Assembly: GCA_009785115.1 (NCBI GenBank) | Contig: WQWY01000002.1 | Span: 85,987 to 149,986 of the forward strand | From: Micrococcales bacterium | GTDB taxonomy: Bacteria; Actinomycetota; Actinomycetes; Actinomycetales; Cellulomonadaceae | Reading direction: 5' to 3' | Length of the DNA stretch: 64,000 nt | Made by a program: the position numbers and the translations under genes | Notes under the pieces: model-generated | What the model saw: only the letters and a program-made list of their open reading frames with translations | What the model was told of the DNA's origin: nothing | Databases searched by the model: none | Part shown: positions 8,357 to 18,500 of the stretch, piece after piece | Layout of the letters: every line of letters starts with the position of its first letter | Numbering within the stretch: position 1 is the stretch's first letter

Positions 8357-9889
8357 TTGTCGCAGCAACCATCGGTCACCGACCGCGTCCGCAACCCCCA
8401 GATGCGCGCCCGGCTCGTCTCAGCCGAGCAGGCAGCCCAGGTGATCCAGCCCGGTGAGACCGTGGCCATGAGCGGGTTCACCGGCTCTGGATACCCGAAG
8501 GTGGTGCCCACGGCGCTCGCCGACCGCATCAAGGGCTTCCACGACGAGGGGCGGGACTTCCGCATCCAGCTGCTCACCGGCGCCTCGACCGCGCCCGAGC
8601 TCGACGGGGCCCTGGCCAAGGTCGACGGCATCGCGCTGCGGGTCCCGTTCCAGTCCGACCCCGACGGGCGCACCCGGATCAACAACGGCTCCATGGAGTT
8701 CATCGACGCTCACCTGAGCCATGTCGGCCCGCACACCGCGTCGGGGTTCTACGGCCCGGTGGGCACGGCTGTGATCGAGGTCGCCGGCATCCGCGAGGAC
8801 GGCTCGCTGATCCCTGGCACCTCGATCGGGAACAACCAGACCTGGCTGGACCTGGCCGAGAAGGTCGTCCTCGAGGTGAACCGCTGGCACCCGCTGGGTG
8901 TGGAGGGCATGCACGACGTCTACGAGGACCTGGGGCTGCCGCCGAACCGGAAGCCGATCCCTCTCACCAGCCCGTCCGACCGGATCGGCTCGCCGTACCT
9001 GCACGTCGACCCCGCGAAGGTCGTCGCCGTCGTGGAGACCGACGCGCCGGACAGGAACAGCCCGTTCAGCCCGTCCGACGAGACGAGCAAGCAGATCGCC
9101 ACCAACCTGGTCGACTTCCTCATGCACGAGGTCGAGCACGGGCGCCTGCCGAAGCAGCTGCTGCCGTTGCAGTCGGGCATCGGCAACATCGCCAACGCGG
9201 TGCTCGAGGGGCTGCGGTCCACGGGCTTGCGCGGGCTGACGGCGTACACCGAGGTGATCCAGGACGGGATGCTCTACCTGATCCGCGACGGGATCATCGA
9301 GACGGCCTCGTGCACCGGCTTCGCGCTGAGCCCGGACGCGAGCGAGGACTTCAAGCGTGACGTGGAGTTCTACCGCCAGCACATCATCATGCGCCCGCAG
9401 GAGATCTCCAACCATCCCGAGCTGGCCCGCCGCCTGGGTGTGCTCGGCATGAACGGCATGATCGAGGCCGACATCTACGGCAACGTCAACTCCACCCACG
9501 TCATGGGCAGCCGCATGATGAACGGCATCGGCGGCTCGGGCGACTTCACGCGCAACGGCTACCTGACGGCGTTCTTGAGCCCGTCGGTGGCGAAGGGCGG
9601 CGCGATCTCGGCGATCGTCCCGATGGTCAGCCACGTCGACCACACCGAGCACGACACCCAGATCATCGTCACCGAGCAGGGCCTCGCTGACCTGCGCGGC
9701 CTCTCACCCAAGCAGCGCGCCCAGCGCGTCATCGACGCCTGCGCCCACCCCGACTACCGCCCGATGCTCCAGGACTACTTCGACCGCGCCCGCCGCGACG
9801 GCTACGCCCAGCACACCCCCCACCTCCTCACCGAGGCCCTGAGCTGGCACCAGCGCTTCATCGACACCGGCACCATGAAGCCCGCCTGA
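8357..9889 (+). CDS. Acetyl-CoA hydrolase/transferase (succinyl-CoA:acetate CoA-transferase type)
   Basis: 510 residues, full length for the family. These cytoplasmic enzymes move CoA between acetate and succinate (or related acids) through a glutamyl-CoA intermediate. The conserved catalytic region TEVIQDG is present, with the Glu at about residue 299; GSGDFTRNGY and VTEQGLADLRGL near the C-terminus also fit. The start is a TTG at 8357 with GAGG a few bases upstream; no better in-frame ATG precedes the conserved N-terminus. It stands alone between a palindromic leader and a strong terminator hairpin, suggesting it is a single-gene unit for acetate or overflow metabolism. Confidence 0.9.
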   Translation: MSQQPSVTDRVRNPQMRARLVSAEQAAQVIQPGETVAMSGFTGSGYPKVVPTALADRIKGFHDEGRDFRIQLLTGASTAPELDGALAKVDGIALRVPFQSDPDGRTRINNGSMEFIDAHLSHVGPHTASGFYGPVGTAVIEVAGIREDGSLIPGTSIGNNQTWLDLAEKVVLEVNRWHPLGVEGMHDVYEDLGLPPNRKPIPLTSPSDRIGSPYLHVDPAKVVAVVETDAPDRNSPFSPSDETSKQIATNLVDFLMHEVEHGRLPKQLLPLQSGIGNIANAVLEGLRSTGLRGLTAYTEVIQDGMLYLIRDGIIETASCTGFALSPDASEDFKRDVEFYRQHIIMRPQEISNHPELARRLGVLGMNGMIEADIYGNVNSTHVMGSRMMNGIGGSGDFTRNGYLTAFLSPSVAKGGAISAIVPMVSHVDHTEHDTQIIVTEQGLADLRGLSPKQRAQRVIDACAHPDYRPMLQDYFDRARRDGYAQHTPHLLTEALSWHQRFIDTGTMKPA

Positions 9890-9904
9890 CAGCCGCCACA
9901 CCCA

Positions 9905-9944
9905 GACTCGGCCCCGAACGGCTTGGTGTGTTCGGGGCCGAGTC
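9905..9944 (+). terminator. Terminator hairpin after the CoA-transferase gene
   Basis: A perfect 15-bp stem pairs GACTCGGCCCCGAAC (9905-9919) with GTTCGGGGCCGAGTC (9930-9944) around a 10-nt loop, 15 nt after the stop codon. A short T-containing stretch follows (GTCTGTTCTG) but no real U-tract, as is usual for actinobacterial terminators. Confidence 0.75.
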
Positions 9945-10078
9945 GTCTGTTCTGCCGCTTCCCCTGTATCCAGGGCTGGGTGCTGGGCTGAGCGGCGTTC
10001 ATGTCCTGACGCTGCTTGCTGTCGCGGGCACCACCGGCCTTCCGTCATGGGGGCGGCACATCGCCGATCGCCCTTGAA

Positions 10079-10098
10079 GTTCTGAACGTGTTCTGAAA
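10079..10098. promoter_or_regulatory. Probable autoregulatory operator of the toxin-antitoxin pair
   Basis: Two copies of GTTCTGAA lie at 10079-10086 and 10090-10097, 11 bp apart, i.e. one helical turn. The first copy is itself a small palindrome (GTTC-T-GAAC). They end 2 bp before the antitoxin start. Phd-type antitoxins bind such repeated palindromes at their own promoter, so an autorepression site is likely by inference. Confidence 0.5.
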
Positions 10099-10100
10099 CC

Positions 10101-10583
10101 ATGGTTGCCATGGACGCTCCCACGATCGAGCAGCGGGTTCGCTTCTCCGACCTGTCGCGCGACTCCAAGGCTGTCGCGGAGGCGGCTGAGCGCGGCCCGG
10201 TCACCATCACCCGTCGTGACGGTGAGGCGCTGGTCCTCATGCTCAAGTCTGAGGCTGACGCCGACCGGGCTGGCCTGGCCCTGGCCTCGCAGATCATCGC
10301 GGTGGCGGTGACCGACTGGCCCGACTCGTTCGCCGCCAGGCTGCGCGGCCCTTTCCCGTGGATGCTGTTCCTCAGCGAGACCGCGCAGGAGGAGTTCGCG
10401 GCCGAGCTGGTCGAGACGGCTCGGGCCTGCGCCAGCATCGCCCGGTTCGAACCGTTGGCCACCGTCATCCACGCCTGGCAGTCCACCGCCGAGGCGCACG
10501 CGGCGGGGTGGACCGGCGACGGCTACGACTGGCTCGACAGCCCCGTGGACGTCGAGCGTCCGGGCGCCGGCGACCAGGTCTGA
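10101..10583 (+). CDS. Phd/YefM-like antitoxin with C-terminal extension
   Basis: 160 residues, about twice a classical Phd. The first ~50 residues fit the prevent-host-death fold: RVRFSDLSRDSKAVAEAAE, then the GPVTITRRDGEALVLM beta hairpin. The remaining ~100 residues are an unassigned helical extension found in some actinobacterial homologues. The protein would bind DNA and neutralise the toxin encoded 3 bp downstream. The ATG at 10101 sits directly after the operator repeats; an ATG three codons on (10110) is an alternative. Assignment rests on the N-terminal pattern plus gene pairing. Confidence 0.7.
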   Translation: MVAMDAPTIEQRVRFSDLSRDSKAVAEAAERGPVTITRRDGEALVLMLKSEADADRAGLALASQIIAVAVTDWPDSFAARLRGPFPWMLFLSETAQEEFAAELVETARACASIARFEPLATVIHAWQSTAEAHAAGWTGDGYDWLDSPVDVERPGAGDQV

Positions 10584-10586
10584 TCC

Positions 10587-10931
10587 GTGCCCAAGGACGA
10601 GACGGTCGAACGGCCGACCAAGCGCACCGAGCACCGCATCGTCTTCGCCACCCGCCAGGCACAGCGAGGCTGGCGCGACCTGCGCGCCACCGCCCTGAAC
10701 GCGATGGCCGACGCCTGGGACGCACTGACGCGCGATCCCGAGGCGAACAACCCCACGTGCCACCCTCTCAGGGGTGACCTGGGCACGATCACCGTGGACG
10801 GCGTCGCACACGTCCGACGCCAGTACGAGCTGCCCGGTGGAGCACGCATCTGGTTCTATGTCACACCCGGCCGCCCCGGCACCGTGCACCTGACAGACGT
10901 GCACACGCACCACCCCAACGCGACCAAGTGA
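10587..10931 (+). CDS. RelE/ParE-like toxin
   Basis: 114 residues, starting at a GTG 3 bp after the antitoxin stop. Features: VFATRQAQRGWRDL at the N-terminus, then TVDGVAHVRRQYELPGGARIWF, the strand-turn-strand pattern of RelE-type mRNA interferases, and a C-terminal VHLTDVHTHHP stretch in place of the usual charged tail. Toxins of this group cut mRNA at the ribosome; catalytic residues vary widely and cannot be fixed by eye. Tight spacing with the upstream antitoxin is the main support. Confidence 0.65.
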   Translation: MPKDETVERPTKRTEHRIVFATRQAQRGWRDLRATALNAMADAWDALTRDPEANNPTCHPLRGDLGTITVDGVAHVRRQYELPGGARIWFYVTPGRPGTVHLTDVHTHHPNATK

Positions 10932-11015
10932 GCCCGCAGGAGGCGATCGGGTCGTTCTGTCTGCGGTGCTGCCTGCCGTCGAGCGCACAGAGGCCGAGGC
11001 GGGCAGCTCAGCCGT

Positions 11016-12278
11016 TCAGCGGCCGAACTGGAACTCTTCGTAGTGGAAGCGACGGACGTCGAGCGGGCTCTTCCGCAGGCCTTGCCTCAGGGCGTCGCGC
11101 ATGGGCTGGGGGCCGCAGAAGTAGACGTCCACCGGCTCGCCGGGCGTGACGGTCTGCGCGATCTGCTGCGCGGTGAGGAAGCCCGTCTGGGAGGTGTCGA
11201 CCAGATGGAGGCGCACGTCGCCCGCCAAGACGGTCAGCTCGTCCAGATAGGCCCCGTGCTCGGCGTCGAAGCTGTAGAAGAAGTCGACCGAGTACCGGGA
11301 AGGCACCCCGGCCTGGAGGAAGCTGCGGAACGGGGTGATGCCGATCCCGGCGGCGATCCAGACCTGGCGGGGCAGGCCGGTGGTGTAGTCGAACCTGCCG
11401 TGCGCCGCGCTGGTGAGGAGCCGGTCGCCGATCTTCAACGAGCCCGCCAGGCTGGACGTGTGGTCGCCCAAGGCCCTGATGGCGAGCTGGACGGTGCGGC
11501 CGTCGGGGGCCTGGGCGATGGTGAACGGGTGCGAGGGGAAGGCGAGCCGCAGGATCTTGACGAAGGTGAACTGCCCGGGCCGCCAGGTCAGCGCCCGGCC
11601 TGTCGATGCCGCGGTGACCTCCAGGTTGTTCGTGCCGACCTGGCGCAGGCCCGTGACCTGGTACGGGTACCGGAAGGCGAGGCGCTCGTAGAGCAGCACG
11701 CTGTACACGGCGGCGGCCACACCCAGAAGGTTCACCAGGTTGAGCCACAGGCTGTAGGGGCTGGTTCCCCAGGGCCCGTACAGCGACGCTCCGTAGTAGT
11801 GGACCAGCCCGAAGGCATAGGCGACCGCCATCAGCTTGTGGACCGTCTTCCATGCCTCGTGGCTCATCTTCTTGGCCAGCAGGGCCACCAGGGCGAGCAC
11901 CACGAACGTCACCAGGCTGGCCAGGGCCCACCGGTCTGGCCCCGCCCCCTCGCCCAGGGACGACGGAGAACCGGGGCCCCCGGACCTGCCGCGACCGGGC
12001 TCTACCTGGGTCAGGAGGTGGACCACGACCAAGCCGACCGTAGCGATACCCAGCCACTTGTGGGCGACGTAGGACTTGTCCAGACCGTCGAACAGCAGGT
12101 CGAGCACACCGATGCGGGTCGCGAGGGCGAACAGCGCCGCGAAACCGGTCAGGGCCAGACCGCCGAACAGCTGCGACACCTGGACGGACACGGCGACACC
12201 GTCTGGCGGGCTGCTGAGCGCCCAGAAGAGCACGGTGAGCCCGAACGCTCCGCCGATCACGGCAGCTCCCTTGATCAT
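11016..12278 (-). CDS. Ferric reductase-like flavocytochrome (ferredoxin-reductase family)
   Basis: 420 residues. The N-terminal half has about six membrane helices with spaced histidines (including VAHKW and VVVHLL) typical of the b-type heme-binding ferric reductase domain. The C-terminal half is a cytoplasmic FAD/NAD(P)H module: HPFTIAQAPDG (FAD-binding HPFT motif), GIGITPFRSFLQ (pyrophosphate binding) and YFCGPQPMRDAL (NAD-binding end). It would carry electrons from NAD(P)H across the membrane to ferric iron or another acceptor. The ATG at 12278 overlaps the TetR stop (TGATG), so the gene is likely co-expressed with and controlled by that regulator. Confidence 0.85.
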   Translation of the reverse strand: MIKGAAVIGGAFGLTVLFWALSSPPDGVAVSVQVSQLFGGLALTGFAALFALATRIGVLDLLFDGLDKSYVAHKWLGIATVGLVVVHLLTQVEPGRGRSGGPGSPSSLGEGAGPDRWALASLVTFVVLALVALLAKKMSHEAWKTVHKLMAVAYAFGLVHYYGASLYGPWGTSPYSLWLNLVNLLGVAAAVYSVLLYERLAFRYPYQVTGLRQVGTNNLEVTAASTGRALTWRPGQFTFVKILRLAFPSHPFTIAQAPDGRTVQLAIRALGDHTSSLAGSLKIGDRLLTSAAHGRFDYTTGLPRQVWIAAGIGITPFRSFLQAGVPSRYSVDFFYSFDAEHGAYLDELTVLAGDVRLHLVDTSQTGFLTAQQIAQTVTPGEPVDVYFCGPQPMRDALRQGLRKSPLDVRRFHYEEFQFGR

Positions 12279-12934
12279 CAGTGCCCTCGTTCCTGGACGG
12301 TCGCGTCCGGTTCGTCGTCTGCCGTGGTGTGCTGCTGCTGGCCGTCGCCGTGCGGGTCGAAGTGCTCGACCAGGCTCGCGGCCTGGGCGCGGACGGCTTC
12401 GGGGTCCTGGTCGACGCCCTCGGCCATGGCGACAAGAACGGTCCCGAGCAGCGCGGCCGCAGCCGTGGTCGCCAGCTCGCGGCTGCCCGACAACGGTTCC
12501 ACCAGGTCTGCGATGCGGTCGGTGATCGCGCCCACCGCCGTCCGCAGGCCCTCGTCTCGTGTGGCCTCCGCCATCAGCGTGTACAGCGTCGTCGTCTCGT
12601 CGCGCAGGTCCGTGACCATGTGGACGGCCAGCTGCGCCGCACCCTCGGGCACGCGCATCGGGTCCAGGGTGCGTGGCTCTGCGTCGGCTGGGGGCATCAG
12701 CGCTCCGAGCTGGTCGACGATGCGGTCACCCGCCGCCGACAAGGTGGCCTGCCGCAGGTCGGCGGCCGACGCGAAGTGGTACGCCACCCGCGCGTGCGAC
12801 ACCCCTGCCTCGGCGGCGACCGCCCGGTGGGTCAGCGCCTGGATGCCCTGGTACGCCACGACCCGCGTCGCCGCTGCCAGCATCGCCGCCCGGCTGGCCT
12901 CACCGCGGGCCAGCCTCCCGTCCGTCGTTGCCAT
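12278..12934 (-). CDS. TetR-family transcriptional regulator
   Basis: 218 residues. The N-terminal helix-turn-helix reads RAAMLAAATRVVAYQGIQAL then THRAVAAEAGVSHARVAYHF, a standard TetR DNA-binding domain; the rest is a helical ligand domain. The ATG at 12934 is preceded by AGGAGG at good spacing. It is the first gene of a two-gene operon with the flavocytochrome and is divergent from a decayed quinone reductase gene, which suggests it once controlled both as a redox or drug response. Confidence 0.9.
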   Translation of the reverse strand: MATTDGRLARGEASRAAMLAAATRVVAYQGIQALTHRAVAAEAGVSHARVAYHFASAADLRQATLSAAGDRIVDQLGALMPPADAEPRTLDPMRVPEGAAQLAVHMVTDLRDETTTLYTLMAEATRDEGLRTAVGAITDRIADLVEPLSGSRELATTAAAALLGTVLVAMAEGVDQDPEAVRAQAASLVEHFDPHGDGQQQHTTADDEPDATVQERGH

Positions 12935-12950
12935 CTGCGCACCTCCTCCT

Positions 12951-12984
12951 AGATATCTGACCAAATGTACAGTATCTTGAGCGC
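12951..12984. promoter_or_regulatory. Candidate TetR operator/promoter region
   Basis: The region just before the tetR gene is unusually AT-rich for this genome and holds two short palindromes, AGATATCT (12951-12958) and TGTACA (12966-12971), plus AGTATCTTG. These overlap the likely -10/-35 area of tetR and would be suited to autoregulation and control of the divergent gene start at 13029. Inference from position only. Confidence 0.4.
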
Positions 12985-13028
12985 AGGTGGAACCGCCGTC
13001 GTAGCCTTCGCCGAACGAGAGGACGCCG

Positions 13029-13215
13029 ATGCGCACGCTCGTCGTGCTCGACCACCCGTACGAGGGGTCGTTCACCCGTGCCCTCGTCGCTGCCGCCACC
13101 GAGGGTCGGACCGCGAGAGGGGTCGGGTCACCCTGTGCGCCGTGCTGGATGCCGGGGCAGGTGGCGAGGGTCGCACGGCGGACCGGCGCCCGACCCTGGC
13201 CCCACCCCTTTACGC
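13029..13215 (+). pseudogene. Remnant of a flavodoxin-fold NAD(P)H:quinone oxidoreductase
   Basis: The ATG at 13029 (GAGAGGA upstream) begins MRTLVVLDHPYEGSFTRAL, the characteristic N-terminus of KefF/MdaB-type quinone reductases, which are ~200 residues long. After about 26 residues the frame no longer fits the family; a shifted frame around 13115-13150 reads RVTLCAVLDAGA, resembling the expected next beta strand. Everything beyond is missing and jetA begins at 13225. So this is a frameshifted, truncated gene, probably a former target of the divergent tetR. Confidence 0.55.
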
Positions 13216-13224
13216 TGTGCCCCG

Positions 13225-14721
13225 ATGAGAACACGTGCGGAAGGGGCGTACCAGGGGGCGCTGAGGGCGTTCCAGAGCCCCATGCTGGACCTGCTGCACA
13301 AGCCGCAGGCGCCGTTGGTGGTGGCGCTGCTGTCGTTGGTGTTCACGGCGGAGCGGCCTCAGGTGCCGGTGTCGGACGTGCACGTGGAGGTGGCGGACGC
13401 GCTGGACCAGCTGCGGGCGGCCGGGTACGAGAGGATCCCGGACGCGAGCGCTCGTGACCTGTGCCGGCACTGGGCGGAGGCCGGGTGGTTGGTGCGGCAG
13501 ATCGTCGACGGCGACGTCGAGGTGTACCGGCTGTCGGCTCACGCCGTCGACGCGTTGGAGGTCGCGGGCCGGGCTGGGGGAGCACGGGCGCGCGTCACCC
13601 AGTCGCGGGTGCGGACGCTGCTCGACGCGGTCGGGCAGCTCGCTGCGGATGCCGACCCTGACGTGCTGGCTCGCATGGCGCAGCTCGATGCGCAGATCCG
13701 GGTGCTGCGTGAAGAGCTGGACCGGTTGGAGCGGACCGGTGAGGTGGACGAGGTGCCTGACGACCAGCTGGTCGAGGAGGCGGAGAACGTCGTGCACCTG
13801 GCCGCCGAGCTGCCTGCCGACTTCGCTCGGGTCGCCGAGGCGATCAAGGCCATGCAGCGTGACGTGGTGACCGCCCTGCGCGGCGACGAGCGCCCGACCG
13901 GCGAGGTGCTGCGCGAATATCTGGCGCGCTCGGAGCATGTGCTGGACGCGACACCGGAGGGTCGGGCGTTTGCCGGGGCGCTGCGTCTCATCGGTGACCC
14001 GCAGCGGCTCGACGCGTTGTCCGACCAGCTCGACACGGTGACGCGTCACCGGTTCGTGCGGCAGCTGTCGGCCGCGCAGCAGGCCGAGCTGAGGGGCGTG
14101 CGACGGCGCATCGAGCAAGGGCTGGACGACGTGCTGAGCGCGCAGCGGCAGGCGTCGCGCGTCATCGCCGCGCAGGTGCGTCACCACGACCCGTTGCGCG
14201 ACCGCCAGGTGGACGACCTGCTGCGCGACGTGGTGATGGGGCTCTCGGCATGGGTGCCGACGACCCGTCGCGGGCAGACGGTCGCCCCGTTGCGTCGCCT
14301 TCCCCTGCCGGAGCTGGGGCGCCTGCGCGAGTCGTTGGACGAGCTGCACCCGCCGCAGCCGCCTGAGCCTCTGGCGGACTGGGACGCCGACGGGGACGAC
14401 ACGCTGCCCGACACCACCGCGTGGGGCGGGCCGCGCCTCGACGCGCTGGCCGCGCACCTGGCGGAGGTCGCCGGCGGTGCGTCGTCGGTCGACGTGGCCG
14501 AGGTGTTCGCCGCCGCGCCGCAGGCGTTGCGTCGACCCGTGGACCTGCTGGGTCTGCTGGAGGTCGTCCACCGCCACGAGGTGGACGAGTCCGACGAGGT
14601 GGCGGTGGTCGAGGCGGAACGCCCGGACGGGACACGCCAGCGGTTCGCGTTCGCCTCCGCGACGGTCCGGGTGGGATCGGCTCGGGTGGACGAGGCTGGG
14701 CGGACGGAGGAGAGCCAGTGA
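13225..14721 (+). CDS. jetA: JetA: DUF3375 kleisin-like subunit of a Wadjet/MksF-type SMC complex
   Basis: 498 residues. The N-terminus ([20 protein letters not shown], then [19 protein letters not shown]) is a winged-helix region seen in DUF3375/JetA proteins; long helices follow, including [20 protein letters not shown], and a C-terminal winged helix near [16 protein letters not shown]. In Wadjet systems JetA is the kleisin linking the JetC heads and binding JetB. The ATG at 13225 has no Shine-Dalgarno, but TACGCT lies 8 nt before it, so the mRNA may be leaderless. JetA's stop overlaps the JetB start (GTGA at 14718-14721). Confidence 0.85.
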   Translation: MRTRAEGAYQGALRAFQSPMLDLLHKPQAPLVVALLSLVFTAERPQVPVSDVHVEVADALDQLRAAGYERIPDASARDLCRHWAEAGWLVRQIVDGDVEVYRLSAHAVDALEVAGRAGGARARVTQSRVRTLLDAVGQLAADADPDVLARMAQLDAQIRVLREELDRLERTGEVDEVPDDQLVEEAENVVHLAAELPADFARVAEAIKAMQRDVVTALRGDERPTGEVLREYLARSEHVLDATPEGRAFAGALRLIGDPQRLDALSDQLDTVTRHRFVRQLSAAQQAELRGVRRRIEQGLDDVLSAQRQASRVIAAQVRHHDPLRDRQVDDLLRDVVMGLSAWVPTTRRGQTVAPLRRLPLPELGRLRESLDELHPPQPPEPLADWDADGDDTLPDTTAWGGPRLDALAAHLAEVAGGASSVDVAEVFAAAPQALRRPVDLLGLLEVVHRHEVDESDEVAVVEAERPDGTRQRFAFASATVRVGSARVDEAGRTEESQ

Positions 14722-15575
14722 CGCAGACAGAGATCGACATGGACGCCGGTCCGGGCCTGGTAGATCGGTCGTCGAAGGAGGGTGACGTGGACCTCGAGGT
14801 CGATCTGGACGCCGGGTTCATCGACCTCGTCCCGATGGAGGCCGACCCGTCGCAGCTGTTCCCCGGCGACAGCGGCACCCTGCCTGACGAGGTGCGTCGT
14901 GTGCTGGTGCAGGTGCTGCGTCGGCGGTGCGTGTGGGCGGACGCTGATCGTGCCCAGTGGAAGGTGCTGCTGGACAACCAGCAGGTGGTCGAGTCGCGCC
15001 TGCACGACATGTTCGTCCGTCTGGTCGTGGACCACGAGCGGGGGGTGGCGTACAAGCGGCAGGTCAGGTTCGCGGAGGCCGAGGCGCCCGTGCTGCTGCG
15101 CGACGAGCCGTACACGAGGGCGGAGACGCTGGTGCTGGTGCACCTGCGGACCATCTATCAGCGCGAGCAGGGGGCCGGTGAGGTCTCGGCGCGGGTAGAC
15201 ATCGAGGAGATCGAGGCCACCGTGCTCTCGTACTTCGACCCGGACGACACGAACGTCGCCGCGCGGCAGAAGGAGATCGCCAGCGCCGTGAAGCGGCTCA
15301 CCACGGACGGCATCCTCGACGAGGAGTCGGACGGGCGGTACCGCGTCACGCCGCTGGTCGAGGTGGTGCTGAGCGTCGAACGGCTCACCGAGCTGCGGCA
15401 GCGGCTGCGGGAGGGCACCGTGAGCGACCCCGACCCTGCCGACACTGACGAAGATATTGATCTCTCGAAGAACGAGACTTGTCTCTCGGAAGATGAGAGA
15501 AGCGCTGGTCGCTCAGAGAGCGTCGACAGCGACCCTGACGACGAGACCATCGCGACCGACGAGGTGCCAGCATGA
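14718..15575 (+). CDS. jetB: JetB: DUF4194 (MksE-like) subunit
   Basis: 285 residues, starting at a GTG overlapping the JetA stop, with GGAGGAG upstream. The core from about residue 50 to 220 ([54 protein letters not shown]) has the paired winged-helix pattern of MksE/JetB KITE subunits, which dimerise and bind the kleisin. The N-terminal ~45 residues and last ~50 residues are acidic and Ser-rich extensions. The DNA for the tail (15450-15530) is less GC-rich and carries repeats of TCTCTCG/GAGAGA type, perhaps inserted. Its stop overlaps the JetC ATG (ATGA). Confidence 0.85.
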   Translation: MTQTEIDMDAGPGLVDRSSKEGDVDLEVDLDAGFIDLVPMEADPSQLFPGDSGTLPDEVRRVLVQVLRRRCVWADADRAQWKVLLDNQQVVESRLHDMFVRLVVDHERGVAYKRQVRFAEAEAPVLLRDEPYTRAETLVLVHLRTIYQREQGAGEVSARVDIEEIEATVLSYFDPDDTNVAARQKEIASAVKRLTTDGILDEESDGRYRVTPLVEVVLSVERLTELRQRLREGTVSDPDPADTDEDIDLSKNETCLSEDERSAGRSESVDSDPDDETIATDEVPA

Positions 15576-18500
15576 CCATGCTCGAGACGCTCTTCGGCCT
15601 CGTCCCTGCTGGGTCCACCGGGCAACAGTGGCTGGCCCGTGACCTGCAGCTGGTGAACTGGGGCGGGTACGACGGACACCACCAGGTGCGCCTGGCCCCG
15701 ACCGCGACGCTGCTGTCCGGCGGTTCGGGCTCGGGCAAGTCGACGCTCATGGACGCCTACATCGCGCTGCTCATGCCGCACACCACCCCGTTCAACGGGG
15801 CGTCGAACGGCGGTGTCGTGGGTCGGCCTCGTGGCAAGGACCAGCGCAACGTCATCTCCTACGCCCGGGGCAAGGTCGACGAGGCACGCACCGACGACGG
15901 GACGCGTCAGCGGGTGCTGCGCGGCGACGGCCAGGACACCTGGTCGGCCATCGCCATGACCTGGGCCGACCAGACCGGGGCGGTGTTCACCGCGTTGCGT
16001 GCCTGGTACGTGCCCGCCACGGCCCGCACCATGGACGACCTGGTCAAGGTCCGCGCGACCTTCGACGGCCCCTTCGACCTGCGAGACCTGCAAGACGCCG
16101 CCACGCACCGACTGGGCCTGGCCGCGTTGAAGGCCACGGGTCTGGTCTGCTCGGACTCCGACCGTGACTTCACCGCTCGTCTGCACTCGACGCTGGGGAT
16201 CGGTGCTGCTGGTGGCGGCTCCAAGGCGGTGGCGCTGCTGGGTCGCATCCAGGCTGGTCAGCAGATCACCACCGTGGACGCCCTCTACAAGGCGATGGTG
16301 CTGGAAGAGCCCGAGACCTTGGCGAAGGCCGAGGAGGTCGTGGAGCACTTCGACCAGCTCAGCGACACCCGTACCCGGATGCTTACCGCCCAGCAGCAGG
16401 TGCGGGCGCTGCAGCCGATCCGCCAGCACCGCGCCGAGGTCGACGCCGCGCGTGAGCGCGCCGCGGTGATCGACACGGTGGGGTCGTGCGGCACCGGTCC
16501 CTCCTCGGCGGCGACCCCCGCGGCGCTGTGGCGTCACGGGCGGCGGCTCGACCTGCTGCGCGCCGCCGAACGTGACGTGCAGGAGCGTCTGGACCGGGCG
16601 CGACGTCTGGCCACGGAGCTGGGTGCACGGGTGGACGCGACGAAGGCTCAGCTCGCCGGGGTCCGTCAGACCTTGTGGGCCTCAGGTGGCGACCGTCTCG
16701 ACCAGGCTCGGCGCGAGCTGGACCGCGCCCGGGCGCGTCAGGCCCAGGTCGCCCAGGCGCGGGCCGCTCTCGACGCGGCGGCGGCCACCCTGGGTGCCAC
16801 CGTGACCTGCGAGGAGGACTTCGACGCCCTGACCGCCACCGTGCGCGCACAGCTTGCGGACACCGGGTCGCGCTCGAGCGTGCTCGACGGGCTCCTGGCC
16901 GCACGCACGCTCGCGGAGAAGGCCGAGGGCGAGCTGAGAGACGTCCGGGCCGAACGTGCCGACCTGGCCAGGCGTCAGGACAACCTGCCGCGTGACCTGC
17001 ACACAGCCCGCGCGGCGCTCGCCGAGGCAGCGGGGCTCGAGCTCGCTGACCTGCCGTTCGTCGCCGAGCTGGTCGAGGTGCGCACCGAGCACGAGCCGTG
17101 GCGTGCGGCGTTCAACCTGGCTCTGGGCGGGTTCGCCACGACGGTGCTCATCGACGCGGCCCGTCTGTCGGCGTTCCGCAAGGCGATCGACACCGTCCCG
17201 ACCGCCCGGCGTATCCGCTACCGCGCCGTGCCGACCGGTCTGCGGTCGGACGCCCGACCGGGCACGCGCACCTTGCCGGGTCGCCTGGACTACCGGGAGA
17301 GCCCGTTCACCGGGTGGCTGAAGAGCTGGCTGGCCGAACGGTTCGACTACGTGTGCGTCGACACCCCCGGTGAGCTCTCTCAGCACGAGAAGGCGCTGAC
17401 CCGTGCCGGCCAGACCGCCCAGGGCGCGTCCGGTGCTCACGGTGGGCGCGGGACCAACGTCCTCGGGTTCACCAACACCCGCGGGCTCGCCGAGCTAGAC
17501 GCGCGGATCAGCGAGGTCCAGGCTCGTCACGACGCGGCCCTCAGGGCGCGGGACCAGGCCGAGGCGACCTACGACATGCTCGACGAGCACCGTGCGGCCT
17601 GTCTCGACGTCCGTGGCGCCGTCTGGGCCGAGGTGGACCTCGCCGCCGCCGACGCCGAGGTCACCCGGTGGGAGGGCGTGATCGTCGAGGTCACGTCCGG
17701 CAACCCCGAGGTGGACGGGCTGCGGCGCGAGGCTGGCGAGCTGGACGCCCAGGCGGACGGCCTGCTGGGCGAGCGAGGGCAGGCGGAGCGTGACGTCGCC
17801 GAGCTCACCGTCACCTGGGGGCGCACGGTGGACGAGGTGGACGCGGCACAGCGTGCGCTGGACGAGGCGCGGGCCTCGGGCTGCGAGGTGACCGACGCCC
17901 AGCGCGACTACCTCGACGGTCTCCTCGTCGGTGCGGGGGTGGACGACGCCCCAGGCTCGACGCCTCTGCCTCCTCAGCGTGCCCTCGACGCGTTCGACCA
18001 GACGATGAGGCAGGTGGACGACCGGCTGCGCGGCGACCGTCAGGCGGCCCAGGCGGCGGTCGAGACGGGGTGCCAGGCGTTGCGCACCGCGTTCGAGACG
18101 TTCTGCGAACGCTGGCCCGACCCCAACCTGGGCACCGACCCGGACGAGTCGTACGGCGACTTCGACCAGATCCTCACCGAGCTGACCGCTCATGGCCTGC
18201 ACGAGCTCGAGGAGGACTGGCGCAGGAGCCTGCTGCGGCTGTCCGGCAACGACCTGACCGACCTGGACAACGCGCTGAGCCGGGCCCGGCGCCAGATCAG
18301 CGAGCGCATCGACCCGGTCAACGAGATCCTCGCCGGCCTCCCGTTCGCTGACGACGACCACCGGCTCCGCATCGACGCCCGACCGGTGCAGTCCGCCGAG
18401 CTGACGCGCTTCCGCCGAGAGCTGCGCGTGGTGCGCGAGATGCTGGACGGGGAGGCGACCGACGAGCAGCGCGCCGCGCGGTACACCCGCATGGCGAGGC

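Noticed and set aside
6098-8368. A 756-codon minus-strand frame opposite the FtsX-like permease
   Set aside because: Composition (Arg/His/Asp/Gly) is typical of a GC-rich shadow frame; the plus-strand permease is certain.
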